DNA of 64,000 nt from Rhodobacteraceae bacterium D3-12 (GCA_025916135.1 CP104793.1:1736001-1800000), one strand, 5' to 3'. Shown: positions 24,028 to 33,026, counted from the first letter of the stretch. The notes: a model not told the origin generated them from the sequence alone. Translations and numbers: made by a program.

Positions 24028-25253
24028 CACGCAAGGTTCTGTTTGTCGATGACGACGCGGCGGTGCGCGAAGCGACGCGCCAGACGCTTGATCTGAATGG
24101 GTTGGAGCCGCTTGTGGCGGGCTCTTTCGTGGCGGCAAAGGACCATATCCAGCGCGGGTTCGAGGGGGTGATCGTGTCCGACATCCGCATGCCGGGGCGC
24201 GACGGGTTTCACCTTTTGGAGCATGCGCAGGGGGTGGACGCGGAATTGCCGGTGATCCTTTTGACGGGAGAGGGCGATATTCCGATGGCGGTTCGCGCGA
24301 TGGGGCTGGGGGCGTTTGGCTTCCTTGAAAAACCCTGTGCGCCGGCAGATTTGATTGCGGTGGTGGAGCAGGCGTTAAAAACCCGCGCCTTGGTGTTGGA
24401 GAACCGCAGGCTGAAGGCGCAATTGGAGGCGGGAGACCCGGCCGCGCGGATGATCTTTGGCTCGTCAGGCCGGGCGGAGGCGTTGCGCGACAAGGTGCGC
24501 AACGTGGCGGCGACCGAGGCTGAAGTGCTTGTCACCGGGCCGCCGGGCAGCGGGATTTCCAAAGTGGCCGAGGTGATCCACCTGATGTCACGTGCGGCGC
24601 AGGGGCCGTTCGTCAAGCGCCCGGCGGCGGCGTTGAGCGTTGGGGAGCTGGACCGGATGTGTCAGGACGCGGCGGGGGGCGCGCTGTTTCTTGATGAGAT
24701 CGGCGCTTTGAGCGAGGCCGGGCAATACGAGCTGTTGGAGCGCTTGGAACAGGGCGCGGGTCTGCGGGTGATTGCGGGCACGACAGGGGAACTGTCGGAG
24801 CGGGTCGAGGCCGGCACCTTTAGCGCCGATCTGTTTTATCGGCTGGACGTGATGCAGGTGCGTATTCCGGCGTTGAGCGAGCGGCCCGAGGATATTCCGG
24901 TGCTTTACCGTCATTATGTCGCGCAGGCGGCGGAGCAGGCGGGGTTGAAGGTGCCCGAGGTCAGCCCCGAACATGTGGCCGGGTTGATGGCACAGGATTG
25001 GCCGGGCAATGCGCGCTCGCTTATGTCGGCGGCGATGCGGTTTGTTCTGGGGATGCCGGAAGAGGCGCAGACCAGCGGAGAGTTGGGCCTGAGCGAGCAG
25101 ATGGCGCAGGTGGAGCGTTCGCTTTTGATCGCGGCATTGGGGCGGCAGAACGGCAAGGCGGCGGCGGCGGCAGAAGCGCTTAAACTGCCGCGCAAGACGT
25201 TTTACGACAAGCTCGCCCGGTATGGTATTCGCCCGGAGGATTACCGCCGCTAG
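24024..25253 (+). CDS. dctD: DctD-like response regulator with degenerate AAA+ domain
   Basis: A 409-residue protein with a GTG start. The receiver domain is intact (VLFVDDDAAV, phospho-Asp in VIVSDIRMPGRDG, LLTGEGD, Lys in FLEKPCAP). The AAA+ domain is altered: Walker A reads GPPGSGISKVAE, so the catalytic Lys of GxxGxGK is Ile. The stretch from Walker A to Walker B is shortened and has no GAFTGA sigma-54 contact loop. Walker B (GGALFLDEIG) and an Arg-rich FYRLDVMQVRIPALSERPED segment remain. The C-terminus is a Fis-type HTH (NGKAAAAAEALKLPRKTFYD). It probably binds the palindromes at 25914-25963 but should not act as a normal sigma-54 activator. Confidence 0.88.
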   Translation: MTRKVLFVDDDAAVREATRQTLDLNGLEPLVAGSFVAAKDHIQRGFEGVIVSDIRMPGRDGFHLLEHAQGVDAELPVILLTGEGDIPMAVRAMGLGAFGFLEKPCAPADLIAVVEQALKTRALVLENRRLKAQLEAGDPAARMIFGSSGRAEALRDKVRNVAATEAEVLVTGPPGSGISKVAEVIHLMSRAAQGPFVKRPAAALSVGELDRMCQDAAGGALFLDEIGALSEAGQYELLERLEQGAGLRVIAGTTGELSERVEAGTFSADLFYRLDVMQVRIPALSERPEDIPVLYRHYVAQAAEQAGLKVPEVSPEHVAGLMAQDWPGNARSLMSAAMRFVLGMPEEAQTSGELGLSEQMAQVERSLLIAALGRQNGKAAAAAEALKLPRKTFYDKLARYGIRPEDYRR

Positions 25254-25388
25254 CTGCGGCGCTCGGCGTAACGTGCTGAATTTGCGACATTCGCAGAGAG
25301 AATGCGCGCTTGGGTGGCAGCATGGTTGATTGCGGCCCGCGCCCATGAGCAGGGTGGCCGAGGGGGCGCTGAACAGACGGGCTGAGCC

Positions 25389-25856
25389 ATGCAACGACCA
25401 GTGATGAACCTTGTGAATGCCGCGATTTGCGGGCTGGCTGTTTGGGCGACGCCGGTGCAGGCGGGGCCCGATCGTTTTTCGATTTTGCTCGGCTCGAAAC
25501 ATATCGGGGCGAGCGGGTTTCACGAGGTTAACCCCGGCGTTTTCGCGACGTGGGAAGGGGAAAAGCTGGGCTATTCCATTGGCGCCTATGTCAACAGCTA
25601 TAAGCGCGGGTCGGTCGCCGTTGCCGCGCATCTGCCGCTTTTTCAGTGGGAGAAGGGCGGGGTTTCGGCCTTTGGCGGTTTGGCGTGGTATCCCGGTGAT
25701 GGGCATCGGTTCAAGACCCATCTTGGCAACGATATTGTCGGCATTGGCGGGCTGGAGCTTCGTCACGGGCATGTTTATGTTCAGTTCCTGCCCAATGACG
25801 CGGGCGGCGCGCGCGGATTGGTAACCCTTGGTCTGACGTGGGACGTTGGTCAGTAA
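25389..25856 (+). CDS. Small exported, probably beta-barrel protein
   Basis: A 155-residue protein with a signal peptide (MNLVNAAICGLAVWATPVQA; the first five residues may be leader or an alternative start). The rest alternates as expected for membrane beta strands (FSILLGSKHIGASGFHEVNP; YSIGAYVNSYKRGSVAVAA; GLVTLGLTWDVGQ). The NPGVFATW...YSIGAYVNSY arrangement recalls small outer-membrane or phage-associated proteins of unknown function. It sits between dctD and dctP but has no known role in transport. Confidence 0.75.
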   Translation: MQRPVMNLVNAAICGLAVWATPVQAGPDRFSILLGSKHIGASGFHEVNPGVFATWEGEKLGYSIGAYVNSYKRGSVAVAAHLPLFQWEKGGVSAFGGLAWYPGDGHRFKTHLGNDIVGIGGLELRHGHVYVQFLPNDAGGARGLVTLGLTWDVGQ

Positions 25857-25913
25857 CCGGCGTTTTCGGCGCAGGAAAAACCCGAATTCCGGTTGAGAAT
25901 CACGTTGGATGAG

Positions 25914-25963
25914 TGTGCGGAATTTCGCACAAGTTTCGGTGATGCTGTGCGGAAAGCCGCACA
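25914..25963. promoter_or_regulatory. Tandem palindromic operators upstream of dctP (DctD-type sites)
   Basis: Two 18-bp palindromes, TGTGCGGAATTTCGCACA at 25914-25931 and TGTGCGGAAAGCCGCACA at 25946-25963, have centres 32 bp apart (three helical turns). They resemble the rhizobial DctD upstream activator sequence as I recall it. They lie about 180-230 bp before dctP. I searched the following 180 bp for a TGGC-N8-TTGC sigma-54 promoter and saw no convincing GG-N10-GC. Confidence 0.8.
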
Positions 25964-26141
25964 ATGCGCCTTGGGCGTGTCGGCTATGCGCCCCTCACAT
26001 ACCGATAAGTCGTTGATAAACAGATTAAAACCTGTGCGATTTACGGCTGATGCGCTGAACCCTTGAGCGAAACTCACACAATCGTGAGGATTGCGCCGTA
26101 GCCCTATTGCGGGGCGAGGTTTCAATTCTGGGAGGAAAACC

Positions 26142-27146
26142 ATGAAATTCCTGACAACCGCTGCAACTGCGCTTGCTCTGGCTGTGACGGCTTCGGCTGT
26201 ATCGGCAAATGCCTGTGACGAAGGCGAGATCGTCGTCAAATTCGCGCATGTGACCAACACCGACAAGCACCCCAAAGGGATTGCTGCGTCGCTTTTGGAA
26301 AAGCGTGTGAACGAAGAGATGAACGGCAAGATGTGCATGGAGGTTTTCCCGAACTCCACGCTTTATAACGACAACAAAGTTCTGGAAGCGATGCTTCAGG
26401 GCGATGTTCAGCTGGCGGCGCCGTCGCTGTCGAAGTTCGAGAAATTCACCAAACAGTTCCGCCTGTTTGACCTGCCGTTCATGTTCAAGAACATCAACGC
26501 GGTTGATGCTTTCCAAAACAGCGACAACGGTCAGGCCATGCTGAACAGCATGCAGCGCCGCGGTCTGCAAGGGCTGGCGTTTTGGCACAACGGCATGAAG
26601 CAAATGTCGGCCAACAAGCCGCTGGTGAACCCGACGGATGCCAATGGGCTTAAGTTCCGGGTGCAAAGCTCGGATGTTTTGGTTGCGCAAATGGAAGCGA
26701 TCGGTGGCAGCCCGCAGAAGATGGCCTTCTCGGAAGTTTACGGCGCGCTGCAACAGGGTGTTGTGGACGGGCAGGAGAACACTTGGTCCAACATTTACGG
26801 CAAGAAGTTCTTTGAAGTTCAGGACGGCACAACCGAAACCAACCACGGTGTCATCGACTATCTTGTGGTGACGAGCGTTGATTGGCTCGACAGTCTTGAG
26901 CCCGATGTGCGCGATCAGTTCCTGACCATTCTCAAGGAAGTGACCACCACGCGGAACGCTGAATCCTTTGCGGTGAACCAAGCGGCGAAGCAATCGGTTC
27001 TGGATGCGGGCGGTGTGATCCGTGAGCTGACGCCGGAACAGCGCCAGGCTTGGGTTGAAGCGATGAAGCCGGTTTGGGCGAAATTCGCAGGCGACGTTGG
27101 TCAGGACATGATCGACGCGGCACAGGAGATCAACGCAGGCCTGTGA
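26142..27146 (+). CDS. dctP: TRAP transporter solute-binding protein DctP
   Basis: A 334-residue periplasmic protein with a signal peptide (MKFLTTAATALALAVTASAV) and GGAGGA 7-8 bp before the ATG. The DctP fold is clear: VKFAHVTNTDKHPKGIAASL, LFDLPFMFKNINAVDAFQNS, the substrate-carboxylate Arg region LKFRVQSSDVLVAQMEAIGG, and the GALQQGVVDGQENTWSNIYG loop. Relatives bind C4-dicarboxylates (malate, succinate, fumarate). The operator sites upstream support dicarboxylate control. A hairpin separates it from dctQ and may let it be made in excess. Confidence 0.95.
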   Translation: MKFLTTAATALALAVTASAVSANACDEGEIVVKFAHVTNTDKHPKGIAASLLEKRVNEEMNGKMCMEVFPNSTLYNDNKVLEAMLQGDVQLAAPSLSKFEKFTKQFRLFDLPFMFKNINAVDAFQNSDNGQAMLNSMQRRGLQGLAFWHNGMKQMSANKPLVNPTDANGLKFRVQSSDVLVAQMEAIGGSPQKMAFSEVYGALQQGVVDGQENTWSNIYGKKFFEVQDGTTETNHGVIDYLVVTSVDWLDSLEPDVRDQFLTILKEVTTTRNAESFAVNQAAKQSVLDAGGVIRELTPEQRQAWVEAMKPVWAKFAGDVGQDMIDAAQEINAGL

Positions 27147-27196
27147 GCCAACCGTTGATCGGGCCTGTGATCCGGGGATAACCGGATGAAAATTGT

Positions 27197-27228
27197 GGGC
27201 GGGCTGTTTTGAAGCAAACGGCCCGCCC
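27197..27228 (+). other. Intercistronic hairpin between dctP and dctQ
   Basis: Stem GGGCGGGC/GCCCGCCC, extended across one mismatch by GTTT/AAAC, with a 6-nt loop and no T-run after it. Such a structure can protect the dctP message or cut read-through, giving more binding protein than permease. Confidence 0.7.
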
Positions 27229-27270
27229 GATTTCCAAGCAAGGGGCGGGTGAAACCGCAGGAGGGGGACA

Positions 27271-27942
27271 ATGCAGCACAAGCAGCATAAGTCGTGGACC
27301 GACCAGATTGAGGAGACGCTGATTGCGGTGATCCTTGGGCTGATGACATTGATAACATTTGCCAATGTGATCGCGCGGTTCGTGTTCAATTCCAATATCT
27401 TGTGGGCGCTCGAGCTTACCGTGTTCCTGTTTGCATGGCTGGTGTTGCTGGGCGCGTCCTATGCAGTGAAAACCCATAGCCACCTTGGAGTCGATGCGAT
27501 TGTGAACATGCTTTCGGCGCCGATGCGCCGGGGGTTGGCGTTGGTATCGGTGGCGTTTTGTCTGATCTTCTCGTTCCTGATGCTCAAAGGCGCTTATGAC
27601 TATTGGGCCGTCTTTGCCGAATTGCCGCCGACATCGGGGCGATGGTTCCCGACCGGGCTTGTGGACAAGTTCCGCGGGCAAGGGTTTTACGAGGTGCAAG
27701 ACGTGCCGATGATCGCGCCGCTGCGGTTCCTAGAGGACTGGATCAACTATGGTGAGGCCTATGAGAAGCTGCCCAAAGTTGTGCCGTATATCGTGTTGCC
27801 GGTGTCGATGATTTTGCTGCTCGTCCGCTTTTTGCAGGTAGCGATGCAGGTCTGGCAGGGGCGGATTGACAGGCTGGTTGCAAGCCACGAGGTCGAGGAT
27901 GAAATCGACGATGCGCGGGCCAAGGTCGAGGGGGCAAGCTGA
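27271..27942 (+). CDS. dctQ: TRAP transporter small permease DctQ
   Basis: A 223-residue membrane protein with about four helices (residues 12-35, 50-67, 85-107, 168-186), the DctQ pattern. It shows FANVIARFVFNSNILWALEL and LGASYAVKTHSHLGVDAIV. A long loop between helices 3 and 4 (about residues 108-160) is an extra found in some dicarboxylate DctQ proteins. CAGGAGGGGG precedes the ATG. Its stop overlaps the dctM start (TGATG). Confidence 0.94.
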   Translation: MQHKQHKSWTDQIEETLIAVILGLMTLITFANVIARFVFNSNILWALELTVFLFAWLVLLGASYAVKTHSHLGVDAIVNMLSAPMRRGLALVSVAFCLIFSFLMLKGAYDYWAVFAELPPTSGRWFPTGLVDKFRGQGFYEVQDVPMIAPLRFLEDWINYGEAYEKLPKVVPYIVLPVSMILLLVRFLQVAMQVWQGRIDRLVASHEVEDEIDDARAKVEGAS

Positions 27943-29318
27943 TGGATGTGGTTCTTCTTTTTGCGATGGTGATCGGCTTTTTGCTGATCGGTGTGCCAAT
28001 TGCTGTGTCGCTGGGGCTCAGCTCGGTTTTGTTCCTGTTATGGTATTCGGATGCGACGATGGCCGGGGTTGCCGGCACGTTGTTCGAAGCCTTTGAGGGG
28101 CATTTTACCCTGCTGGCTATTCCGTTCTTTATCCTTGCATCAAGCTTTATGTCGACGGGCGGCGTGGCCAAGCGGATCATCCGTTTTTCTATCGCTTGCG
28201 TGGGGCATTTGCCGGGTGGATTGGCGATTGCGGGCGTGTTTGCCTGTATGATGTTTGCCGCGCTTTCGGGGTCATCTCCGGCGACGGTGGTGGCGATCGG
28301 CTCGATCGTGATCGCGGGGATGCGGCAGGTGGGCTATTCCAAGGAATTCGCAGCCGGTGTGATCTGTAACGCAGGCACGCTGGGCATTTTGATCCCGCCG
28401 TCGATCGTGATGGTGGTTTACGCCGCGAGCGTCGAAGTGTCGGTGGGGCGGATGTTCCTTGCCGGGGTGATCCCGGGGTTGATGGCCGGCTTCATGCTGA
28501 TGGTCACGATCTATGTCATGGCCAAGGTCAAGAACCTGCCCAAGGGCGAATGGCAAGGCTGGGGCGAGATTTTTGAAAGCGGGCGCGAGGCCGGTTGGGG
28601 CTTGTTCCTGATCGTTATCATCCTTGGCGGGATTTATGGCGGGATTTTCACCCCGACAGAGGCCGCCGCTGTGGCTGCTGTCTATGCTTTCCTGATCTCG
28701 GTCTTTGTTTACCGCGATATGGGGCCGTTGGCCGAGCAGGGCGAGCGCGGCAAGAAATCCCTGCTGCAAAGGCCACAAACGCTTGTTACGGCGTTCTTCC
28801 ATCCAGACACCAAACAGACGTTGTTTGAGGCGGGAAAGCTTACCGTAACCTTGCTGTTTGTGATTGCTAACGCGTTGATCCTTAAACATGTTTTGACCGA
28901 GCAGCAGGTGCCGCAAGAGATTGCCGGTGCGATGTTGAGCGCCGGGTTTGGGCCGGTGATGTTTTTGATTGTGGTCAACGTGATCCTGTTGATCGGTGGC
29001 CAGTTCATGGAGCCATCGGGCCTGTTGGTGATTGTTGCGCCGCTGGTGTTCCCGATTGCGATGGAGTTGGGGATTGATCCGATCCATTTGGGCATCATCA
29101 TGGTGGTCAATATGGAGATCGGGATGATCACCCCGCCGGTGGGTTTGAACCTGTTCGTGACGTCGGGCGTGGCGGGTATGCCGATGATGAGCGTGGTGCG
29201 CGCGGCGCTTCCGTTCCTTGCGGTGCTTTTCGTCTTCCTGATCATGGTCACCTACATTCCGTTCCTTTCGACATGGCTGCCCAACACCTTCATGGGGCCG
29301 GAGATCGTGACGAAATAG
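27942..29318 (+). CDS. dctM: TRAP transporter large permease DctM
   Basis: A 458-residue permease with 11-12 membrane helices. Family signatures are seen: FFILASSFMSTGGVAKRII, MMFAALSGSSPATVVAIGSI, AGVICNAGTLGILIPPSIVM and GLNLFVTSGVAGMPMMSVV. It forms the sodium-coupled channel with DctQ. A 40-residue insertion after helix 6 (AEQGERGKKSLLQRPQTLVT...) is longer than in the shortest homologues. A terminator follows 27 bp after the stop. Confidence 0.95.
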   Translation: MDVVLLFAMVIGFLLIGVPIAVSLGLSSVLFLLWYSDATMAGVAGTLFEAFEGHFTLLAIPFFILASSFMSTGGVAKRIIRFSIACVGHLPGGLAIAGVFACMMFAALSGSSPATVVAIGSIVIAGMRQVGYSKEFAAGVICNAGTLGILIPPSIVMVVYAASVEVSVGRMFLAGVIPGLMAGFMLMVTIYVMAKVKNLPKGEWQGWGEIFESGREAGWGLFLIVIILGGIYGGIFTPTEAAAVAAVYAFLISVFVYRDMGPLAEQGERGKKSLLQRPQTLVTAFFHPDTKQTLFEAGKLTVTLLFVIANALILKHVLTEQQVPQEIAGAMLSAGFGPVMFLIVVNVILLIGGQFMEPSGLLVIVAPLVFPIAMELGIDPIHLGIIMVVNMEIGMITPPVGLNLFVTSGVAGMPMMSVVRAALPFLAVLFVFLIMVTYIPFLSTWLPNTFMGPEIVTK

Positions 29319-29344
29319 GGCAGAACCCATTGAAAGTACGGATG

Positions 29345-29370
29345 AAGGCGGCCCAATGGGTCGCCTTTTT
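29345..29370 (+). terminator. Rho-independent terminator of dctPQM
   Basis: Stem AAGGCGGCCC/GGGTCGCCTT (one G-T pair) with a tiny AAT loop, followed by TTTTT. It lies 27 bp after the dctM stop. Confidence 0.88.
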
Positions 29371-29423
29371 CGTTTGGCGTTAAGGGGGGATGTGCGTAAC
29401 CTGATCCGCGAGGAGGAGACGGA

Positions 29424-31307
29424 ATGGAGCCGATCACGCTAAGCTTGGAAATGGTCGTTGTGCTGGCGGTTCTGGCGCTGACGGTGGTTTTGTTCGTGAC
29501 CGAGTTCTTTCGCATTGATTTCACCGCGATCCTGATGATGGTCTTGCTTGGCGTGTTGAGCCAGCTTCCGGGGATGGGGGAACTTGCTGATCCGGCGCAT
29601 TTGTTTGACGGTTTTGCCTCAAATGCGGTGATTTCGATCATTGCGGTGATGATTATCGGTGCCGGGTTGGACCGGACCGGGTTGATGAGCAAACTGGCGG
29701 CGGTGATCCTGCGACATGGCGGGCGCACCGAGGCCAAGATCATTCCGATCATATCGGGCACGGTCGGGGTGATTTCGTCGTTTATGCAGAATGTCGGGGC
29801 GGCGGCGTTGTTTTTGCCTGTGGTGAGCCGGATTTCCGTGCGCACGGGGCTGCCGCTGAGCCGGTTGCTGATGCCGATGGGGTTTTGCGCGATCCTTGGC
29901 GGGACGATGACGATGGTGGGCTCGTCGCCGCTTATCCTTTTGAATGATTTGATTATTGCGTCAAACCACTCGCTTCCTGAGGGGCAGAAGATGGAGACCT
30001 TCGGGCTGTTTGCGGTGACGCCTGTCGGGGTGGCGCTCGTGCTGTCTGGGATCATCTATTTTGTGCTGTTGGGGCGTTGGGTTTTGCCGGTGCGCGACTC
30101 GTCCAGCGGGCGCACGTCGGGGCAGGGGGTTGGGGCCTATTTACAGCAAACCTATGGGTTGAAGTCGGACATCGTTGAGGTGATTTTCCCGGCAGGTAAC
30201 CTGCTTGAGGGGCAAGAATTTCGCGACATTATGGTCGCGCATAACCTATATATTATAGGCTCTTACCATGGCGGTAAGCGGTATATGACGCCACCGGTCG
30301 CGACGAAAATTCAGACGCCCTGTCGGCTCGCCATATTGGGACGGCGCAAGACCATCGAAGAGGTTGCCAGCTGGTATGGGCTCGAGGTTTTGCAGGAGCT
30401 CGACATTTTTGCCGAAGATTTCGCCCCCACGGTCGCGGGGGTTGGCGAGGTGGTTGTGCGCCCGTCCAGTCCGGTGATCGGCAAGACGCCACTGGAGCTT
30501 GCCATGCGGCGGACCTATGGAATGAGCCTGTTGGCGGTGCATCGCACGGGGCAGACGTTCAGCCTTGTGGAAACACAAGAGGAAGCGGCCGACGATATTT
30601 TGAACATTCCACTGCAGGAGGGCGATACGCTGGCCGCGTTCATGACATGGGATGCGCTCGCCAAGATGGGGCAGAACCGCGATTTCGTGGTGGTGACGAC
30701 GGATTTCCCCCGCGAGGAGATGCGACCCAAGAAAGTTGGCTGGGCGGTGCTGTTTTTTGCCATTGCTCTGGGGTTGATCCTGTTCACTGACATGCGCTTG
30801 TCGCTGGCGCTTCTTGTTGGGGCGGCGGGGATGATCGGGGCGCAGGTTCTGCGGATTGACGAGGCCTATGATGCCGTGAGTTGGCAGACCGTTTTCCTGC
30901 TCGCGAGCCTTATTCCATTGGGTCAGGCGGTGCAGGAGACTGGCACGGCGGCGTGGATTGCGCAGCAAATTCTGTTGCTTTTGGAGGGCTGGCCGATCTG
31001 GGCATTACAGGTGGGGGTGGCGGTTTTGGCCACGGTGTTCACGCTGGTTATGTCGAATGTGGGCGCGACTGTTTTGCTGGTGCCGCTGGCGGTGTCAATT
31101 GCGTTGGAAGCGGGGGGAGATCCGGCGATTTTTGCGCTGACTGTGGCGATATCGACGTCGAATTCATTCCTTATCCCGACGCATCAGGTGAACGCCCTGA
31201 TCATGGGGCCGGCGGGGTATAAGGTGGCGGATTTTGTACGTTCCGGCAGCGTGATGACGGTGATCTTTTTAATCGTGTCGATGGTCATGATGCAACTGGT
31301 GTATTGA
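29424..31307 (+). CDS. SLC13-family permease with central RCK_C domains
   Basis: A 627-residue transporter. It has an N-terminal set of helices (residues 8-200, with FDGFASNAVISIIAVMIIGA and MQNVGAAALFLPVVSR) and two cytoplasmic TrkA-C/RCK_C domains in the middle (VEVIFPAGNLLEGQEFRDIM; RPSSPVIGKTPLELAMRR). A second helix set follows (VMSNVGATVLLVPLAVSIAL; STSNSFLIPTHQVNALIMGP). The two NVGA/TSNS segments are the paired substrate/sodium-binding loops of this family. Substrates in relatives include sulfate and dicarboxylates. GAGGAGGAG lies before the ATG. It follows the TRAP terminator and probably has its own promoter. Confidence 0.92.
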   Translation: MEPITLSLEMVVVLAVLALTVVLFVTEFFRIDFTAILMMVLLGVLSQLPGMGELADPAHLFDGFASNAVISIIAVMIIGAGLDRTGLMSKLAAVILRHGGRTEAKIIPIISGTVGVISSFMQNVGAAALFLPVVSRISVRTGLPLSRLLMPMGFCAILGGTMTMVGSSPLILLNDLIIASNHSLPEGQKMETFGLFAVTPVGVALVLSGIIYFVLLGRWVLPVRDSSSGRTSGQGVGAYLQQTYGLKSDIVEVIFPAGNLLEGQEFRDIMVAHNLYIIGSYHGGKRYMTPPVATKIQTPCRLAILGRRKTIEEVASWYGLEVLQELDIFAEDFAPTVAGVGEVVVRPSSPVIGKTPLELAMRRTYGMSLLAVHRTGQTFSLVETQEEAADDILNIPLQEGDTLAAFMTWDALAKMGQNRDFVVVTTDFPREEMRPKKVGWAVLFFAIALGLILFTDMRLSLALLVGAAGMIGAQVLRIDEAYDAVSWQTVFLLASLIPLGQAVQETGTAAWIAQQILLLLEGWPIWALQVGVAVLATVFTLVMSNVGATVLLVPLAVSIALEAGGDPAIFALTVAISTSNSFLIPTHQVNALIMGPAGYKVADFVRSGSVMTVIFLIVSMVMMQLVY

Positions 31308-31440
31308 CCTTAAACGAAGCGGGACACCGTGATATGGCGGCGGTTTTCCTTCGCTCGCACTGGGCGGCGGCCCGGAGGCTGTTTTAATCTGACGGCCAGA
31401 CTGCCCCCCCGAAAAGGTTTCGGATAGACGAAGAGGCAGC

Positions 31441-32192
31441 TTAAGCGGTTTCTTCCAAGGCTTTGATAATGGGCGAGAAATCGGCAGCTTTGAGGGAGGC
31501 GCCGCCGACGAGCGCGCCGTCTACATTGGGGACGCGGAAGATGTCTGCGGCGTTGTCGGGCTTGACAGAACCGCCGTAGAGAATGCGCGTGCCGCGCCCG
31601 ACGCCAGCGCCGAAGCGGCGTTCGAGGCGGGCGCGGATGAAGTCATGCACTTCGCCGATTTGGGCGAGCGTCGGAACCTTGCCAGTGCCAATAGCCCAGA
31701 CCGGTTCATAGGCGATCACAAGGGTTTCAGCGGTGGAATTGTCGGGCAGGGACGCTGCGAGTTGGCCCGCGATAATGTCGAGTGTGTTGGAGCTTTCGCG
31801 TTGATCGAGGCTTTCTCCAACGCAGATTATTGCTGTGAGACCAAGGGCTTGGGCAGCGCGTGCTTTGGCGCGGACGGCTTCGGAGGTTTCAAAATGATCG
31901 CTACGGCGTTCGGAGTGGCCAAGGATGACATAAGAGGCGCCGGCGTCTTGGAGCATGGCGGCGGAGAGTTCGCCGGTGTGGGCGCCAAGGGCGGCGGCGT
32001 GGCAGTCCTGACCGCCGGTCGCGAGCGCGCTGTCTTGGGTGAGTTGCGACATGCGGAAAAGCAGCGTTGAGGGGGGCAGATCAGCACGTCGATGGCGGCG
32101 GATTTGTGAGCCTTAACAAGGGTTTCCACCTCGAACAGATCGGCGCTAACGCCGTTCATTTTCCAGTTGCCTGCTGCCAGTTTACGCCGCAT
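31441..32192 (-). CDS. tpiA: Triosephosphate isomerase, one-base frameshift in a C run
   Basis: Repaired length is 250 residues, the norm for this glycolytic enzyme. Catalytic residues are all visible: Lys in AAGNWKMNG, His in ILGHSERRSDHF, Glu in AYEPVWAIGTGK, and the phosphate loop ILYGGSVKPDNA. The N-terminal 60 codons lie in one frame and the rest in another. Seven C instead of six at 32071-32076 (minus-strand sense) restores LICPPSTLLFRM and rejoins them. TpiA is central, so a real null mutation is unlikely. The start is ATG 32192, with GTG one codon earlier possible. Confidence 0.92.
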
Positions 32193-32265
32193 CACGATCC
32201 CTCATATCACCAAGTTCCGAGGGTGGTGATACCGTGATGTGGCCTCTGAGGAAAGGGGGCGTTGG

Positions 32266-32634
32266 TCAGTTCTGACCCTGGGTCAGATTTTCGTCGAATT
32301 TGATCGATTCACCGCAGCCGCAGGCCTCGGATACGTTCGGGTTGTTGAAAACAAAACCGGCCTCTAAGAGGTTGATTTGATAGTCAATTTCCGTGCCAAA
32401 CAGGAACATCTGGGCCATCGGAGCGATCATGACGCGCGCGCCTTCTTGTTCGACCACTTCGTCGTGGGGGTCGACCTCATTCACGTAGTCCATAGTGTAT
32501 TCCATGCCAGCACAGCCGCCTTTTTTGACGCCAATGCGAAGCCCTTGGTGGCCGTCTTTGGCCATCAGTTTCGCGATTTGTGCGGCGGCTTTGTCTGTCA
32601 TGGTGACGGCCTGTTTCCCAGGAATGCCAAACAT
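32266..32634 (-). CDS. sufA: A-type iron-sulfur carrier (HesB/IscA/SufA family)
   Basis: A 122-residue A-type carrier with the three cluster-binding cysteines: KGGCAGMEYTMDY near residue 41 and the C-terminal ACGCGES near 106. It accepts Fe-S clusters from the SUF scaffold and passes them to target enzymes. It begins at an ATG with AGGAG upstream and lies 29 bp after the DUF59 gene, so both are probably one transcript, the tail of a SUF operon whose main genes are elsewhere. An ErpA-like role is also possible. Confidence 0.92.
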   Translation of the reverse strand: MFGIPGKQAVTMTDKAAAQIAKLMAKDGHQGLRIGVKKGGCAGMEYTMDYVNEVDPHDEVVEQEGARVMIAPMAQMFLFGTEIDYQINLLEAGFVFNNPNVSEACGCGESIKFDENLTQGQN

Positions 32635-32663
32635 GAGCTTCTCCTTCCAGTCCGTTGATTAGA

Positions 32664-33026
32664 TTACATAAAGCCTAGTTCTAGGCGGGCTTCGTCGCTC
32701 ATCATGTCCATGCCCCATTGGGGTTCCCACGTGAGATCGACATCAACCGATTTCACGCCCGGAACCGGGCCGATGGCTTCGGCGACCCAGCCGGGCATTT
32801 CACCGGCCACGGGACAGCCCGGAGCGGTGAGGCTCATGATGACACTGACATCGGATTCATCGGAAATCTCGATCGTGTAGATCAACCCGAGATCGTAAAT
32901 ATTCACTGGAATTTCAGGGTCATAAACCGTGCGGCACGCATCCACGATCGAATCGTAGAGCGGGTGCGATGTGGTTGACGGCGCGATTAGCGGGGTGCCT
33001 TCGAGTGGCTCGGTGTGTTCGGTCAT
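32664..33026 (-). CDS. sufT: SufT-type MIP18/DUF59 iron-sulfur assembly protein
   Basis: A 120-residue protein with the DUF59 core: VYDPEIPVNIYDLGLIYTIE near residue 34 and MSLTAPGCPVAGEMPGWV with the conserved Cys near 71. SufT helps mature Fe-S proteins. The C-terminal half (VDVDLTWEPQWGMDMMSDEA) is the typical end of the SUF-associated form. It precedes sufA on the same strand and presumably starts this two-gene transcript. Confidence 0.9.
   Translation of the reverse strand: MTEHTEPLEGTPLIAPSTTSHPLYDSIVDACRTVYDPEIPVNIYDLGLIYTIEISDESDVSVIMSLTAPGCPVAGEMPGWVAEAIGPVPGVKSVDVDLTWEPQWGMDMMSDEARLELGFM

Noticed and set aside
31360-31440. CCGAAA-AGG-TTTCGG inverted repeat after the SLC13 gene
   Set aside because: The stem is only 6 bp with no T-run, too weak to call as a terminator.
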